Shown here: in pieces, positions 35,765 through 44,640 of the stretch
Layout of the letters: each line of letters starts with the position of its first letter
Position numbering within the stretch: position 1 is the first letter of the stretch
Assembly (NCBI GenBank): GCA_913058335.1
Contig: CAJXPX010000002.1
Location: forward strand, 124,001-188,000
DNA from: an uncultured Hyphomonadaceae bacterium
GTDB lineage: Bacteria > Pseudomonadota > Alphaproteobacteria > Caulobacterales > Maricaulaceae
Length of the DNA: 64,000 bases
Direction of reading: 5' to 3'
Position numbers and translations under genes: made by a program
Notes under the pieces: model-generated
Told to the model about the DNA's origin: nothing
What the model saw: only the letters and a program-made list of their open reading frames with translations
Databases searched by the model: none

Positions 35765-36816
35765 AAGAGGACTTCTGGGCGTATCTTTGGCCTGTAATCA
35801 ATCTAGCTGGATTGGGTTTCTTTACTAGTCTCGCAGTGACGGGTTTCATGGTCTTCGCTGGATTGGGCGATGAGCCTGAAGCGCGCAGTAATCATGACCG
35901 CGTCACGCCGACCTCGGGAGGCGTGGGTTTGATTGCGGCTTTTGGTATATGCGGAGCAGCTATCGCTATTTTACACCCTTTTTTACTCCGGTATTTACCT
36001 GTCAATTTCCCACAGGTCTTATCACTGGTTTTTGCTATGGGGTTGCTGGGGCTTTGTGACGATGTGTTTGCTTTGTCCGCGAAACTCAAATTCGGAATAA
36101 TGATTATACTGGCCGGGGCAGGGGGGCTCTCAGTTGGCATTCCGATGGCTTTCCCCCTTAACGACGGGGTCTGGCATGTTCCGCCCATATTAGGGTTTTT
36201 AGGGGCCGTTCTTTGGGTGTTTGTTGTTGTGAATGCTGTGAATTTTATGGACGGGGCAAACGGCTTAATAACCAATACCCTCGTGATTGCCTCAGTGGCA
36301 ATGGGCGTGATTGGGTTGAGTGTTGGATCGGTATTAACGGCATTTCTCTGCGGCGTTTCAATAGTCGGATTTCTGGGCTTTCTACCCTATAATCAAAGAC
36401 GCAGGGCCGCAATATTTCTCGGCGACGCCGGGTCACTGGTGGCGGGTTTTGCATTTGCTTTAGCAGCGCTTTCTGCGGTGAATGCATCTGCCAGCTTGCC
36501 TTTATTATTTCTAGGGCCGCTTTTGATCCTTCCGCTCCTGGCAGATGTTTTGCTTACTCTGGCGTCGCGGGCAAAACGCAGGCAAAACTTGTTGCAAGCC
36601 CATCGGGATCATATTTATCAGCGATTGATTGCACGGGGGATGTCGCATTTACAGGTAACGTGGATATACAGCATCCTTGCTCTGATTTTTGCAAATATAT
36701 CCATATTCGCAGTGCAATCCGAGCGCATTTCCTCGCCTGCTTTCTTTTGTGTGAATGTGGTTTTTATTTCGGCTCTTTATATTTTGGCGAGCCGGTTTCT
36801 GGGGCGGGCTAGCTAA
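35761..36816 (+). CDS. WecA/MraY-type UDP-sugar:polyprenyl-phosphate sugar-1-P transferase
   Basis: A 351-residue membrane protein with about ten transmembrane helices. Diagnostic motifs are RVTPTSGGVG, GLCDDVFALSAKLKF (catalytic Asp pair), VNFMDGANGL, LGDAGSLVAGF and the cytoplasmic HRDHIYQRL. The last resembles WecA/WbpL-type transferases rather than MraY. It should load a GlcNAc- or related sugar-1-phosphate onto undecaprenyl phosphate to start surface polysaccharide or O-antigen. It overlaps ispE by four bases and converges on the polyprenyl synthase with an 8-base overlap. Exact sugar is unknown. Confidence 0.88.
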   Translation: MKEDFWAYLWPVINLAGLGFFTSLAVTGFMVFAGLGDEPEARSNHDRVTPTSGGVGLIAAFGICGAAIAILHPFLLRYLPVNFPQVLSLVFAMGLLGLCDDVFALSAKLKFGIMIILAGAGGLSVGIPMAFPLNDGVWHVPPILGFLGAVLWVFVVVNAVNFMDGANGLITNTLVIASVAMGVIGLSVGSVLTAFLCGVSIVGFLGFLPYNQRRRAAIFLGDAGSLVAGFAFALAALSAVNASASLPLLFLGPLLILPLLADVLLTLASRAKRRQNLLQAHRDHIYQRLIARGMSHLQVTWIYSILALIFANISIFAVQSERISSPAFFCVNVVFISALYILASRFLGRAS

Positions 36817-37825
36817 TACGATCCACCACATAATCGGCAAGGTCGGCCAAGGTTTCCCGCAAAGGGGAGGGATCAAAAATCATCAAAGCGTCACGGGCCT
36901 CAGCTGAAAATTGTTTCGCCAATTTCATCGTGCTTTGAAGCGCCCCAGCGGAGCGTAAGTAAGAGACAGCCGTTTCCAGATCGACAGGTTTTTGGTCGTG
37001 ATCTACAATAACGCGGCGCCAAAAAGCGCGTTCCTCATCGGACGCCGTTTGCAAGGCCCGTATAACCGGAAGCGTCATTTTTCCTTCGCGGAAGTCATCT
37101 CCGACAGATTTGCCGAGCGCGCTTTCCAGTCCGCCATAATCTAGTGCGTCATCGACAAGCTGAAACGCCAAACCGAGCTTTAGGCCGTAATCCCGAAGGG
37201 CGGCTCTCTCTTTTTCTGGGCGTTCGGCAATAACAGGGGCAACTTCGGTCGCGGCGGCAAAGAGAGCGGCAGTCTTGGCTTTTATAACCGACATATAATC
37301 GGCCTCGGTCATTTTCAGGTTTCGCAAAGCCGCGAGCTGATGTACTTCGCCTTCGGCAATGACGGAAGAGGCGTTTGATAAAATACCTAAAGCTTCCATT
37401 GAATCTGTTTCGACCATTAGGTTAAAGGCTCTGGCGAATAAAAAGTCGCCAACCAAGATCGACGCGCTATTACCCCATATCAGGTTCGCCGGCTTTTTCC
37501 CTCTCCGTAGGGAGCTCTCATCAACGACATCGTCGTGCAAGAGCGTGGCAGAGTGAATAAACTCAACAGCGGCAGCTAATTTGTAGTGGCTCGTGCCTTT
37601 ATAACCGAGCATGGCGGCTGTAGAGACGGTCAGAAGCGGTCTTAGGCGCTTTCCGCCTGCGCCAACTAAATGTTGGGCCAGATTAGGGATGAGGCCAACA
37701 GGGCTCTGCATCCGATCAAGAATCAAGGCGTCAACGGCGGCCATATCCTTACGCGCCAAATCCCAGAGCGTTTCCGCCGGAGATTTGTCTGAGGGAGTTT
37801 TTCGAATTTTGGCGGGTGCACTCAA
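36809..37825 (-). CDS. ispB: Long-chain polyprenyl diphosphate synthase
   Basis: A 338-residue trans-prenyl transferase. The first Asp-rich motif is in LLHDDVVDESSLRRG and the second in QLVDDALDYGG; GGKRLRPLL binds the allylic substrate. Small residues at the positions before the first motif allow long chains, so an octaprenyl- or decaprenyl-diphosphate product for the ubiquinone tail is likely. Transcribed toward the WecA-type gene with overlapping ends. Divergent from the DUF2007 gene. Confidence 0.9.
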   Translation of the reverse strand: MSAPAKIRKTPSDKSPAETLWDLARKDMAAVDALILDRMQSPVGLIPNLAQHLVGAGGKRLRPLLTVSTAAMLGYKGTSHYKLAAAVEFIHSATLLHDDVVDESSLRRGKKPANLIWGNSASILVGDFLFARAFNLMVETDSMEALGILSNASSVIAEGEVHQLAALRNLKMTEADYMSVIKAKTAALFAAATEVAPVIAERPEKERAALRDYGLKLGLAFQLVDDALDYGGLESALGKSVGDDFREGKMTLPVIRALQTASDEERAFWRRVIVDHDQKPVDLETAVSYLRSAGALQSTMKLAKQFSAEARDALMIFDPSPLRETLADLADYVVDRIS

Positions 37826-37929
37826 ACTTATTAAGCCTTTTTTGTTTGGCGTTATATGTAGTCTGCGCTAGCGCTACCCACAAGGGTTTTAGTGCCATAC
37901 TTGGCAGCTTTGCAGAAGAAAGCGCAGAA

Positions 37930-38145
37930 ATGATCGCCATTATAAAAACAAATAATCCGGCCACCATTAGTTTTGCTGAAGCGGTTTTGAAAGAAGCAGG
38001 GATGGAATGCTTTGTCATGGACCAGAATATGTCCGTTATTGAACCGGGAATTATGATACCCAAACGCATTATGGTTATTGAGGAAGACGTGGAAGCGGCC
38101 AGACGCGCACTGACGCTGGCAGGGCTGGAAGCTGACCTGCAGTAA
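37930..38145 (+). CDS. DUF2007-family small protein
   Basis: A 71-residue protein. The pattern of an N-terminal strand, NNPATISFAEAVLKEAGMECFVMDQ, a PKRIMV strand, and DVEAARRALTLAGL matches the DUF2007 (putative signal-transducing protein) ferredoxin-like fold found beside ispB-like genes in alphaproteobacteria. The ATG at 37930 fits the domain start; the open frame extends upstream to 37816 but that part overlaps the divergent ispB start. Function unknown. Confidence 0.85.
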   Translation: MIAIIKTNNPATISFAEAVLKEAGMECFVMDQNMSVIEPGIMIPKRIMVIEEDVEAARRALTLAGLEADLQ

Positions 38146-38365
38146 AGCTGGTTTCAGCTATTCCATTGTCCATTCTTCGAAAGTCTCTACGGGCCAGTCA
38201 TTTTTGCTTGGGAATATTACGTGATAAACGGCCATGAGAGCGCATTTTATGTTATATATAAGTCTCATGTGACTTTCTGTATCAGCTATTGGTTGGAATA
38301 GCGTTAAAGGGTTGAAATCCAACCGTGCATGAATAGTGTCTCGCAAAAATTAAACTGGCTAAGTT

Positions 38366-39286
38366 ATGTCTGATAAACCTGCTCAAACGCTTTCTTTTCA
38401 GGGACTCATCCTAACGCTTCAAAATTATTGGGCGAAGCAGGGCTGTGTTATACTGCAACCCTTTGACACCGAGGTCGGGGCAGGGACGTTGCACCCGGCG
38501 ACTGTATTGCGGTCCCTCGGTCCGAAACCATGGAATGTAGCCTATGTTCAGCCGTCGCGCCGTCCCGCGGATGGCCGGTATGGCGACAATCCGAACCGTT
38601 TACAGCATTATTACCAGTTCCAAGTGATCATGAAGCCCAACCCGGCAAATTTTCAGGAGCTGTATCTGGGCTCTCTTGATGCCATTGGCATTAATCGCGA
38701 TTTGCATGATATCCGATTTGTTGAGGATGATTGGGAAAATCCGACCGTTGGCGCTTGGGGTCTTGGTTGGGAAGTTTGGTGCGACGGGATGGAAGTCAGC
38801 CAATATACCTATTTCCAACAAGTGGGCGGCATGGATGTCGAACTCGTCTCAGGTGAGCTGACCTACGGCCTAGAACGTCTCGCTATGTATGTTCAGGGCG
38901 TCGAGAACGTGTATGATCTAGTTTTCACAGATGCGAATGAGAAAAACGGCACGCCCGAAGTGCTATACGGTGATGTGTTTCATCAAAATGAAGTTCAGCA
39001 ATCGACCTATAATTTCGAGCATGCCGATACGGATAAAATCCTCGAAAAATTCAAAATGGCCGAAGCGGAGTGCCAGGATCTCTTGGCTCTTGAAAAACCA
39101 CTTCCTTTGCCGGCATACGAGCATGCGTTGAAAGCGTCTCATCTATTCAACCTTTTGGATGCGAGGGGCGTTGTTTCTCCGACGCAGAGGCAGGAATATA
39201 TCAAACGCGTTCGCGATCTCGCAAAGGGGTGCGCAGAGGCCCATGTTAAAAGTGAAGAGGCGGTCGCAGACCGTGCGTGGCAATAA
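38366..39286 (+). CDS. glyQ: Glycyl-tRNA synthetase alpha subunit
   Basis: A 306-residue class II catalytic subunit of the bacterial alpha2beta2-type Gly[45 protein letters not shown] (motif 2 region) and [11 protein letters not shown]-like motif 3 ([14 protein letters not shown]) are clear. It charges tRNA-Gly together with GlyS. Its TAA stop overlaps the glyS ATG (TAATG), giving tight translational coupling. Confidence 0.96.
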   Translation: MSDKPAQTLSFQGLILTLQNYWAKQGCVILQPFDTEVGAGTLHPATVLRSLGPKPWNVAYVQPSRRPADGRYGDNPNRLQHYYQFQVIMKPNPANFQELYLGSLDAIGINRDLHDIRFVEDDWENPTVGAWGLGWEVWCDGMEVSQYTYFQQVGGMDVELVSGELTYGLERLAMYVQGVENVYDLVFTDANEKNGTPEVLYGDVFHQNEVQQSTYNFEHADTDKILEKFKMAEAECQDLLALEKPLPLPAYEHALKASHLFNLLDARGVVSPTQRQEYIKRVRDLAKGCAEAHVKSEEAVADRAWQ

Positions 39287-41370
39287 TGGCTGAGCTTCTT
39301 CTCGAAATATTCTCCGAAGAAATTCCGGCGCGGATGCAGGTCCGCGCGGCGGAGGATTTGTCCAAAATGATGATCGACGGTTTGACAAAAGCCGGACTGA
39401 AAATAGAGGGCGCGAAGGTTCTGTCGGGGCCGCGCCGCCTCACATTTGTCGCCGAGGTTCCGCTTCGCTCACCCGATGTATCCGAAGAACGCAAAGGGCC
39501 AAGAGTGGGCTCACCTGATCGCGCGATTGAGGGCTTCCTAAAAGGGGCTGGGCTATCGGATGTGTCTGAGGCAGAGATTCAAAGCGATCCCAAAAAGGGT
39601 GAGTATTACGTGGCCGTTTTGAACAGTGAAGGCCGCAATACGACTGAGATTGTCAGCGAACTTGTGCCGGACATAATGAGGAACTTCCCGTGGCCGAAAT
39701 CCATGAAGTCGGGCGCTTCAAGTTTTCGTTGGGTGCGGCCTTTGCAAGGGATAATTTGTTTGCTCGATGGGGCAGTGGTTCCATTCGAAGTTGGCGGAAT
39801 TAAATCCGGCGATATGACCGAAGGCCATAGAAAGCACGGCAAAGGGGGCTTTAAAATCAATGGCTTCGATTCTTATGTTAAATCACTCGAAGGTGAGGGG
39901 TATGTTGTTCTTTCCCATAATAAACGTAAGGAATTAATTATCGAACAGGCCAGAAAAGCCTGCGCAGATAAGGGGTTGGAACTCGTCGAAGACGAAGGAT
40001 TGCTGTCCGAAGTCGCGGGTCTTGCTGAATGGCCTGTAGTCATTCTCGGCAATATGGATCCGAGCTTTTTGGAACTTCCGGCTGAAGTCATTCGCCTGTC
40101 CATGCGGACCCATCAAAAATATTTTGCGGTGCGTGATCCGAAGTCCGGAGAGCTGGCGCCGAACTTTATTGTGGTCGCCAATCAGGACGCGCCGGATGGC
40201 GGCAAAGCGATTGCGGCGGGGAACTCCCGGGTCCTCTCTGCGCGCCTAGCCGATGCGAAATTTTTCCAGTCCGAAGACGCGAAGAAAACGCTCGCGGAAT
40301 ATTACGATAAACTCGACACGGTGGTGTTTCATAAAAAGCTCGGCACGATCAAAGATAAGGCTGAACGGGTGGCGGCACTTGCTCGCGAACTCGCGCCGAA
40401 AGTTGGGGCTGACCCTGATAAGGCGGAAGCGGCAGCTAAGCTCGCCAAGAATGATTTGGTCACTCAGATGGTGATTGAGTTCACTTCGCTTGAAGGTCAA
40501 ATCGGTCGCCTGATGTATGAGCGCGAAGGCGGCGATCCGGATATCGCGGTCGCCATTGAAGATCATTACAAACCCAAAGGGCCGAGTGACGAGGTGCCAA
40601 CTAATCCGGTCGCCGTGGCCGTGGCCCTTGCAGATAAAATAGATTCACTGTTCGAATTTTTCGCGATAGCAGAGGAGCAACCTACAGGGTCAAAAGATCC
40701 GTATGCCTTGCGTCGTGCTGGTTTAGGAATTCTACGATTGGAAATAGAAAATGAATTAGCGCTTTCCCCGCGTTGGTATTTCGAAATGGCGGCCAAACTG
40801 AATCACTCTGATTTAAACTATTTGGAGTTTGCAGACGCCATAGATCAGATTGAAGGCTTCTTATCGCTGAGGCTTGAAAACCTACTAAAGTTATCGGGTC
40901 ATCGGATGGATACAGTTTCGGCAGTAAGTAGTGCCAATTTCCAAGAGGGTGTAGGTCTCTCACATTATAGGTGGCATGAACGTTCGTTAAATTTGGAAAC
41001 CTTCTTGGATAGTGAAGAAGGTCAAAACCTCCTCGCCGGATATAAACGTGCGGCAAATATTTTGAAGGCCGAAGCGAAGAAGAGTGAGCTTCCTGAAGGT
41101 TTGCCGAATCGACCTGACGATCCGCATGGCGCGGCTCTTTTTGATGCGCTTCAGACGGCGTCATCCAAAATTACTTCCGCTTTGGAAGATGAAAATTTTG
41201 AAAAAGCGATGCTGTCATTAGCCGAATTGCGCGCGCCAATTGATGCCTTTTTCACCGAAGTGCAGGTTATTTCATCTGACAGCGCTGTCAAAGAAAACAA
41301 TCTTCGACTTTTGGGTTTAATTCGTGATACGGCGCGGCAGATTGCGGATTTTGAAGCAATTAATGGGTAG
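39286..41370 (+). CDS. glyS: Glycyl-tRNA synthetase beta subunit
   Basis: A 694-residue beta subunit. The N-terminus AELLLEIFSEEIPARMQ is diagnostic, followed by SFRWVRPLQGIICLLDG, and the SLEGQIGRLMYE segment of the HD-like domain; the C-terminal anticodon-binding region ends with LRLLGLIRDTARQIADF. I start at the ATG overlapping the glyQ stop (39286), since the family begins MAELLLE; an upstream ATG nine bases earlier is less likely. Co-transcribed with glyQ. Confidence 0.96.
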   Translation: MAELLLEIFSEEIPARMQVRAAEDLSKMMIDGLTKAGLKIEGAKVLSGPRRLTFVAEVPLRSPDVSEERKGPRVGSPDRAIEGFLKGAGLSDVSEAEIQSDPKKGEYYVAVLNSEGRNTTEIVSELVPDIMRNFPWPKSMKSGASSFRWVRPLQGIICLLDGAVVPFEVGGIKSGDMTEGHRKHGKGGFKINGFDSYVKSLEGEGYVVLSHNKRKELIIEQARKACADKGLELVEDEGLLSEVAGLAEWPVVILGNMDPSFLELPAEVIRLSMRTHQKYFAVRDPKSGELAPNFIVVANQDAPDGGKAIAAGNSRVLSARLADAKFFQSEDAKKTLAEYYDKLDTVVFHKKLGTIKDKAERVAALARELAPKVGADPDKAEAAAKLAKNDLVTQMVIEFTSLEGQIGRLMYEREGGDPDIAVAIEDHYKPKGPSDEVPTNPVAVAVALADKIDSLFEFFAIAEEQPTGSKDPYALRRAGLGILRLEIENELALSPRWYFEMAAKLNHSDLNYLEFADAIDQIEGFLSLRLENLLKLSGHRMDTVSAVSSANFQEGVGLSHYRWHERSLNLETFLDSEEGQNLLAGYKRAANILKAEAKKSELPEGLPNRPDDPHGAALFDALQTASSKITSALEDENFEKAMLSLAELRAPIDAFFTEVQVISSDSAVKENNLRLLGLIRDTARQIADFEAING

Positions 41371-41450
41371 CATTTGTGCTGTCGACCGTCCGCATCTTTG
41401 AGTTGCTCCGTGCGGGATGACAGGGATAAGAAGAATAAGAGGTCTATCTA

Positions 41451-44102
41451 ATGACAAAATGGGTTTATAATTTCGGCGGCGGGTCTGCCGAAGGCGATAC
41501 CTCCATGAAAAATCTTTTGGGGGGCAAGGGCGCCAACCTCGCCGAAATGGCGTCGCTAGGCCTACCTGTACCGCCCGGATTTACCCTCTCCACAGATGTC
41601 TGCACCTATTATTACGATCACGGCGAAAAATATCCGGATGATATGAACGACCAGATCGCAGGCGGTCTAAAAGAAATCGAAAAACTGACGGGCAAGATAT
41701 TCGGCGATGCCTCGAATCCGCTTCTCGTTTCTGTCCGCTCCGGAGCGCGCGCTTCCATGCCGGGCATGATGGATACAGTTTTGAACCTCGGCCTGAACGA
41801 CGAAACGGTTGAAGGTCTGGCCGAGCTTTCCGGCGACAGACGCTTCGCACTGGATAGCTATCGCCGTTTCATCACCATGTATTCCGATGTAGTGCTGGGC
41901 GTTCATCATCATATTTATGAAGATATTCTCGAAAACCATAAAGATACACAAGGTTATTTGCTCGACACCGAAATGACGGCCGTGGATTGGGATTCTGTCA
42001 TCAAAGAATATAAAGCCGCGACCAAGCGCGAACTCGGACAGGATTTCCCGCAAGATCCGATGGAACAGCTAAACGGCGCTGTGGATGCGGTGTTTGGCTC
42101 TTGGATGAATGAACGCGCGATCGTCTATCGCCGTCTCAACGATATTCCCGCTGCTTGGGGAACGGCCGTGAACGTCCAAGCGATGGTCTTTGGTAATATG
42201 GGCGACACCTCAGCGACCGGCGTGGCCTTCACCCGCGACCCATCCACCGGTGAAAATCGCTATTACGGCGAATTCCTGCTTAACGCGCAAGGCGAGGATG
42301 TGGTGGCGGGTATTCGTACGCCACAAACTCTAACCAAAGCGTCGCGCGAAAAAATGGAAGAAGACCTGCCAAGTATGGAAGAGGCGCTGCCAGAAGCGTA
42401 CGCCCAGCTCGCAGAGACATTCGAAACCCTCGAAGCGCATTACCGCGATATGCAGGATATCGAATTTACTGTCGAGGAAGGCACGCTCTGGATGCTCCAG
42501 ACCCGTACGGGGAAACGTACAGCCAAAGCGGCGCTAAAAATTGCTGTCGATATGGCCGAAGACGGACAGATCACACCTGACGAAGCTTTGCTGCGCTTAG
42601 AGCCTGCAAGCCTTGATCAACTCTTGCACCCGACGCTTAAGCCAGACGCTGAACGCGATATGATAGCGATGGGGCTTCCGGCTTCTCCGGGTGCCGCAAT
42701 TGGCGAAGTTGTTTTCTCTTCGGATGAAGCTGAAGCGCTGAAAAAAGCCGGACATAAAGTTATTCTGGTTCGTATCGAAACGTCGCCTGAAGATATTCAC
42801 GGCATGCACGCCGCTGAAGCTATCGTCACCGCGCGCGGTGGTATGACGTCTCACGCCGCCGTTGTGGCGCGCGGCATGGGCCGGCCTTGTGTATCTGGCG
42901 CCGGAGAAATCCGCATTGATTACAAAGCCGAGAGTTTTACCATTATGGGCCGCACCGTTAAAAAAGGCGAGACGGTCACAGTGGACGGCGGCACTGGGCA
43001 AGTTTTCCTGGGCGCTGTCGAAATGCAACAACCTGAACTCTCAGGTGATTTTGCTAAGGTTATGAAATGGGCCGATGAAGCGCGCAAGCTCGGCATTCGC
43101 ACTAATGCGGAAACGCCGCTTGACGTTCAAACCGCGAAGGACTTCGGCGCCGAAGGCATTGGCCTCTGCCGTACAGAGCACATGTTTTTCGAGGCGGACC
43201 GTCTCGGCTATTTCCGAGAAATGATTCTGGCCGAGGACAAAGAAGGCCGCGAAGCGGCTCTGGCGAAAATCCTTCCGGTTCAGCGCGACGATTTTGCCGC
43301 GATTTTCCGTATTATGGAAGACCGGCCTTGTACGATCCGTTTGCTTGACCCGCCTTTGCACGAATTCCTTCCGCATAGTGAGGCCGATATCGAATCCGTG
43401 GCCAAGACCCTCGGCGTTCCTGCCGGAGAACTGATGCACCGCGCCAATGATTTGCAGGAAAGCAATCCAATGCTCGGTCATCGTGGCTGCCGGCTAGGTA
43501 TTTCTTATCCAGAAATTTACGAGATGCAGGCGAGAGCTATATTCGAAGCGCAAAAGCTTGTGTCCGAAGAAAACGGCGCGATCCCTGTCGCAGAAATCAT
43601 GATACCGCTCGTGAGCTCCGCCAAAGAGCTTGAAATCCTCAAAGGGAAAATTGACGCAATTGCCAAAGAAGTCGGCGCCTTGGCTTATACAATTGGGACA
43701 ATGATTGAGCTACCTCGCGCTGCGCTTCGCGCTGCTGATATTGCCGAATATGCAGAGTTTTTCTCCTTCGGGACGAATGACCTGACGCAGACGACTTTCG
43801 GCTTGTCCCGCGATGATGCCGGACGGTTCCTGCCGGATTATGTCAATCAGGGTATTATGGAAAAAGACCCCTTTGTAACGCTGGATCAGGACGGGGTTGG
43901 CGATCTTATCCATATTGCTGTGGAACGCGGGCGCACGACACGCGCTAATATTAAACTCGGCATTTGTGGCGAACATGGCGGCGATCCGGATTCTGTCGAA
44001 TTCTGCCACCGCGCCGGCCTCGATTATGTCTCGTGTTCCCCTTACCGCGTGCCGATCGCACGGCTTGCTGCGGCGCAAGCAGCTCTCAAAGGTAAAGAAT
44101 AG
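41451..44102 (+). CDS. ppdK: Pyruvate, phosphate dikinase
   Basis: An 883-residue PPDK that interconverts pyruvate and PEP using ATP and phosphate. The N-terminal nucleotide-binding domain has KNLLGGKGANLAEM and SVRSGARASMPGMMDT; the phosphohistidine is His468 in GGMTSHAAVVARG; the C-terminal PEP/pyruvate domain ends with the acid Cys in GICGEHGGDPDSV. Length and motif order are normal. It is 80 bases after glyS, an arrangement common in alphaproteobacteria. It would allow growth on organic acids and acetyl-CoA-derived carbon. No regulatory PDRP gene is adjacent. Confidence 0.96.
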   Translation: MTKWVYNFGGGSAEGDTSMKNLLGGKGANLAEMASLGLPVPPGFTLSTDVCTYYYDHGEKYPDDMNDQIAGGLKEIEKLTGKIFGDASNPLLVSVRSGARASMPGMMDTVLNLGLNDETVEGLAELSGDRRFALDSYRRFITMYSDVVLGVHHHIYEDILENHKDTQGYLLDTEMTAVDWDSVIKEYKAATKRELGQDFPQDPMEQLNGAVDAVFGSWMNERAIVYRRLNDIPAAWGTAVNVQAMVFGNMGDTSATGVAFTRDPSTGENRYYGEFLLNAQGEDVVAGIRTPQTLTKASREKMEEDLPSMEEALPEAYAQLAETFETLEAHYRDMQDIEFTVEEGTLWMLQTRTGKRTAKAALKIAVDMAEDGQITPDEALLRLEPASLDQLLHPTLKPDAERDMIAMGLPASPGAAIGEVVFSSDEAEALKKAGHKVILVRIETSPEDIHGMHAAEAIVTARGGMTSHAAVVARGMGRPCVSGAGEIRIDYKAESFTIMGRTVKKGETVTVDGGTGQVFLGAVEMQQPELSGDFAKVMKWADEARKLGIRTNAETPLDVQTAKDFGAEGIGLCRTEHMFFEADRLGYFREMILAEDKEGREAALAKILPVQRDDFAAIFRIMEDRPCTIRLLDPPLHEFLPHSEADIESVAKTLGVPAGELMHRANDLQESNPMLGHRGCRLGISYPEIYEMQARAIFEAQKLVSEENGAIPVAEIMIPLVSSAKELEILKGKIDAIAKEVGALAYTIGTMIELPRAALRAADIAEYAEFFSFGTNDLTQTTFGLSRDDAGRFLPDYVNQGIMEKDPFVTLDQDGVGDLIHIAVERGRTTRANIKLGICGEHGGDPDSVEFCHRAGLDYVSCSPYRVPIARLAAAQAALKGKE

Positions 44103-44640
44103 ACGATTTTAAAAACCTTAGGGCAGGCGTTTCTAGCGGCTGCCCATCGCGGGATCAGCTTTTGGATTCAGCCCGACACTGCACGGTATGGCAGGCAAAC
44201 ACATTCCATCAGGCCCGGCACACACCCCGTTGTCACAGAGGGTCGCTTATCCTCGCTGTCCTCTGAACCAGAACCTAACGCGTCCCTGTCCGTGTTCAAG
44301 AGAACGAGTTTGAATATATCCCCGAAATGTAAAGTGAGGAGGTATCTCTTAAAGTATTTATAAGAGGTAGAGAGAATTAGAGTTTTTGGGAAGATAAGGA
44401 TCGACATAGTTTGAAACCCTTCTCCCCATGGGAGAGGGGCTACTTCCGCCAAAAGTTAATGCTTAGGCGAGGAAGCGCCACAAGGCTCCTATCGCTCATT
44501 GAAAATACCAATCAAGACGCGCTAATTTTGGTTTCGTAAACGTGTGAGCGAAGAAAAATAACGAAGGGGAAAGCTTCTAGCCGAATCCCACTTGTCCTTT
44601 CTGTCATTGCCTCATAGCGTACCGAACGGAAGGTGGGTTT
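44103..44640. other. 538-base noncoding region with inverted repeats
   Basis: No supported gene. A GGGCAG/CTGCCC hairpin sits about 20 bases after ppdK, a 10-bp imperfect palindrome centred on CCATGG lies at 44417-44439, and the stretch 44180-44290 is C-rich and unlike nearby coding DNA. It may hold an RNA or a dispersed repeat. Confidence 0.5.
44417..44439. repeat. Inverted repeat CCCTTCTCC...GGAGAGGGG
   Basis: Arms CCCTTCTCCC and GGGAGAGGGG (one G-T pair) flank a three-base CAT loop. Similar CCTCTCCC...GGGAGAGG elements recur as dispersed repeats in proteobacterial intergenic DNA; whether this one is dispersed cannot be judged from one window. Confidence 0.5.

Noticed and set aside
38158-38346. 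62-codon minus-strand frame between DUF2007 and glyQ
   Set aside because: No ribosome site, and the frame lies in the region expected to hold the glyQ promoter. Composition is unlike neighbouring genes.
44168-44452. 94-codon minus-strand frame in the ppdK-acylase gap
   Set aside because: It runs through a palindromic repeat and a C-rich block, has no ribosome site, and reads as a product of the repeat composition.
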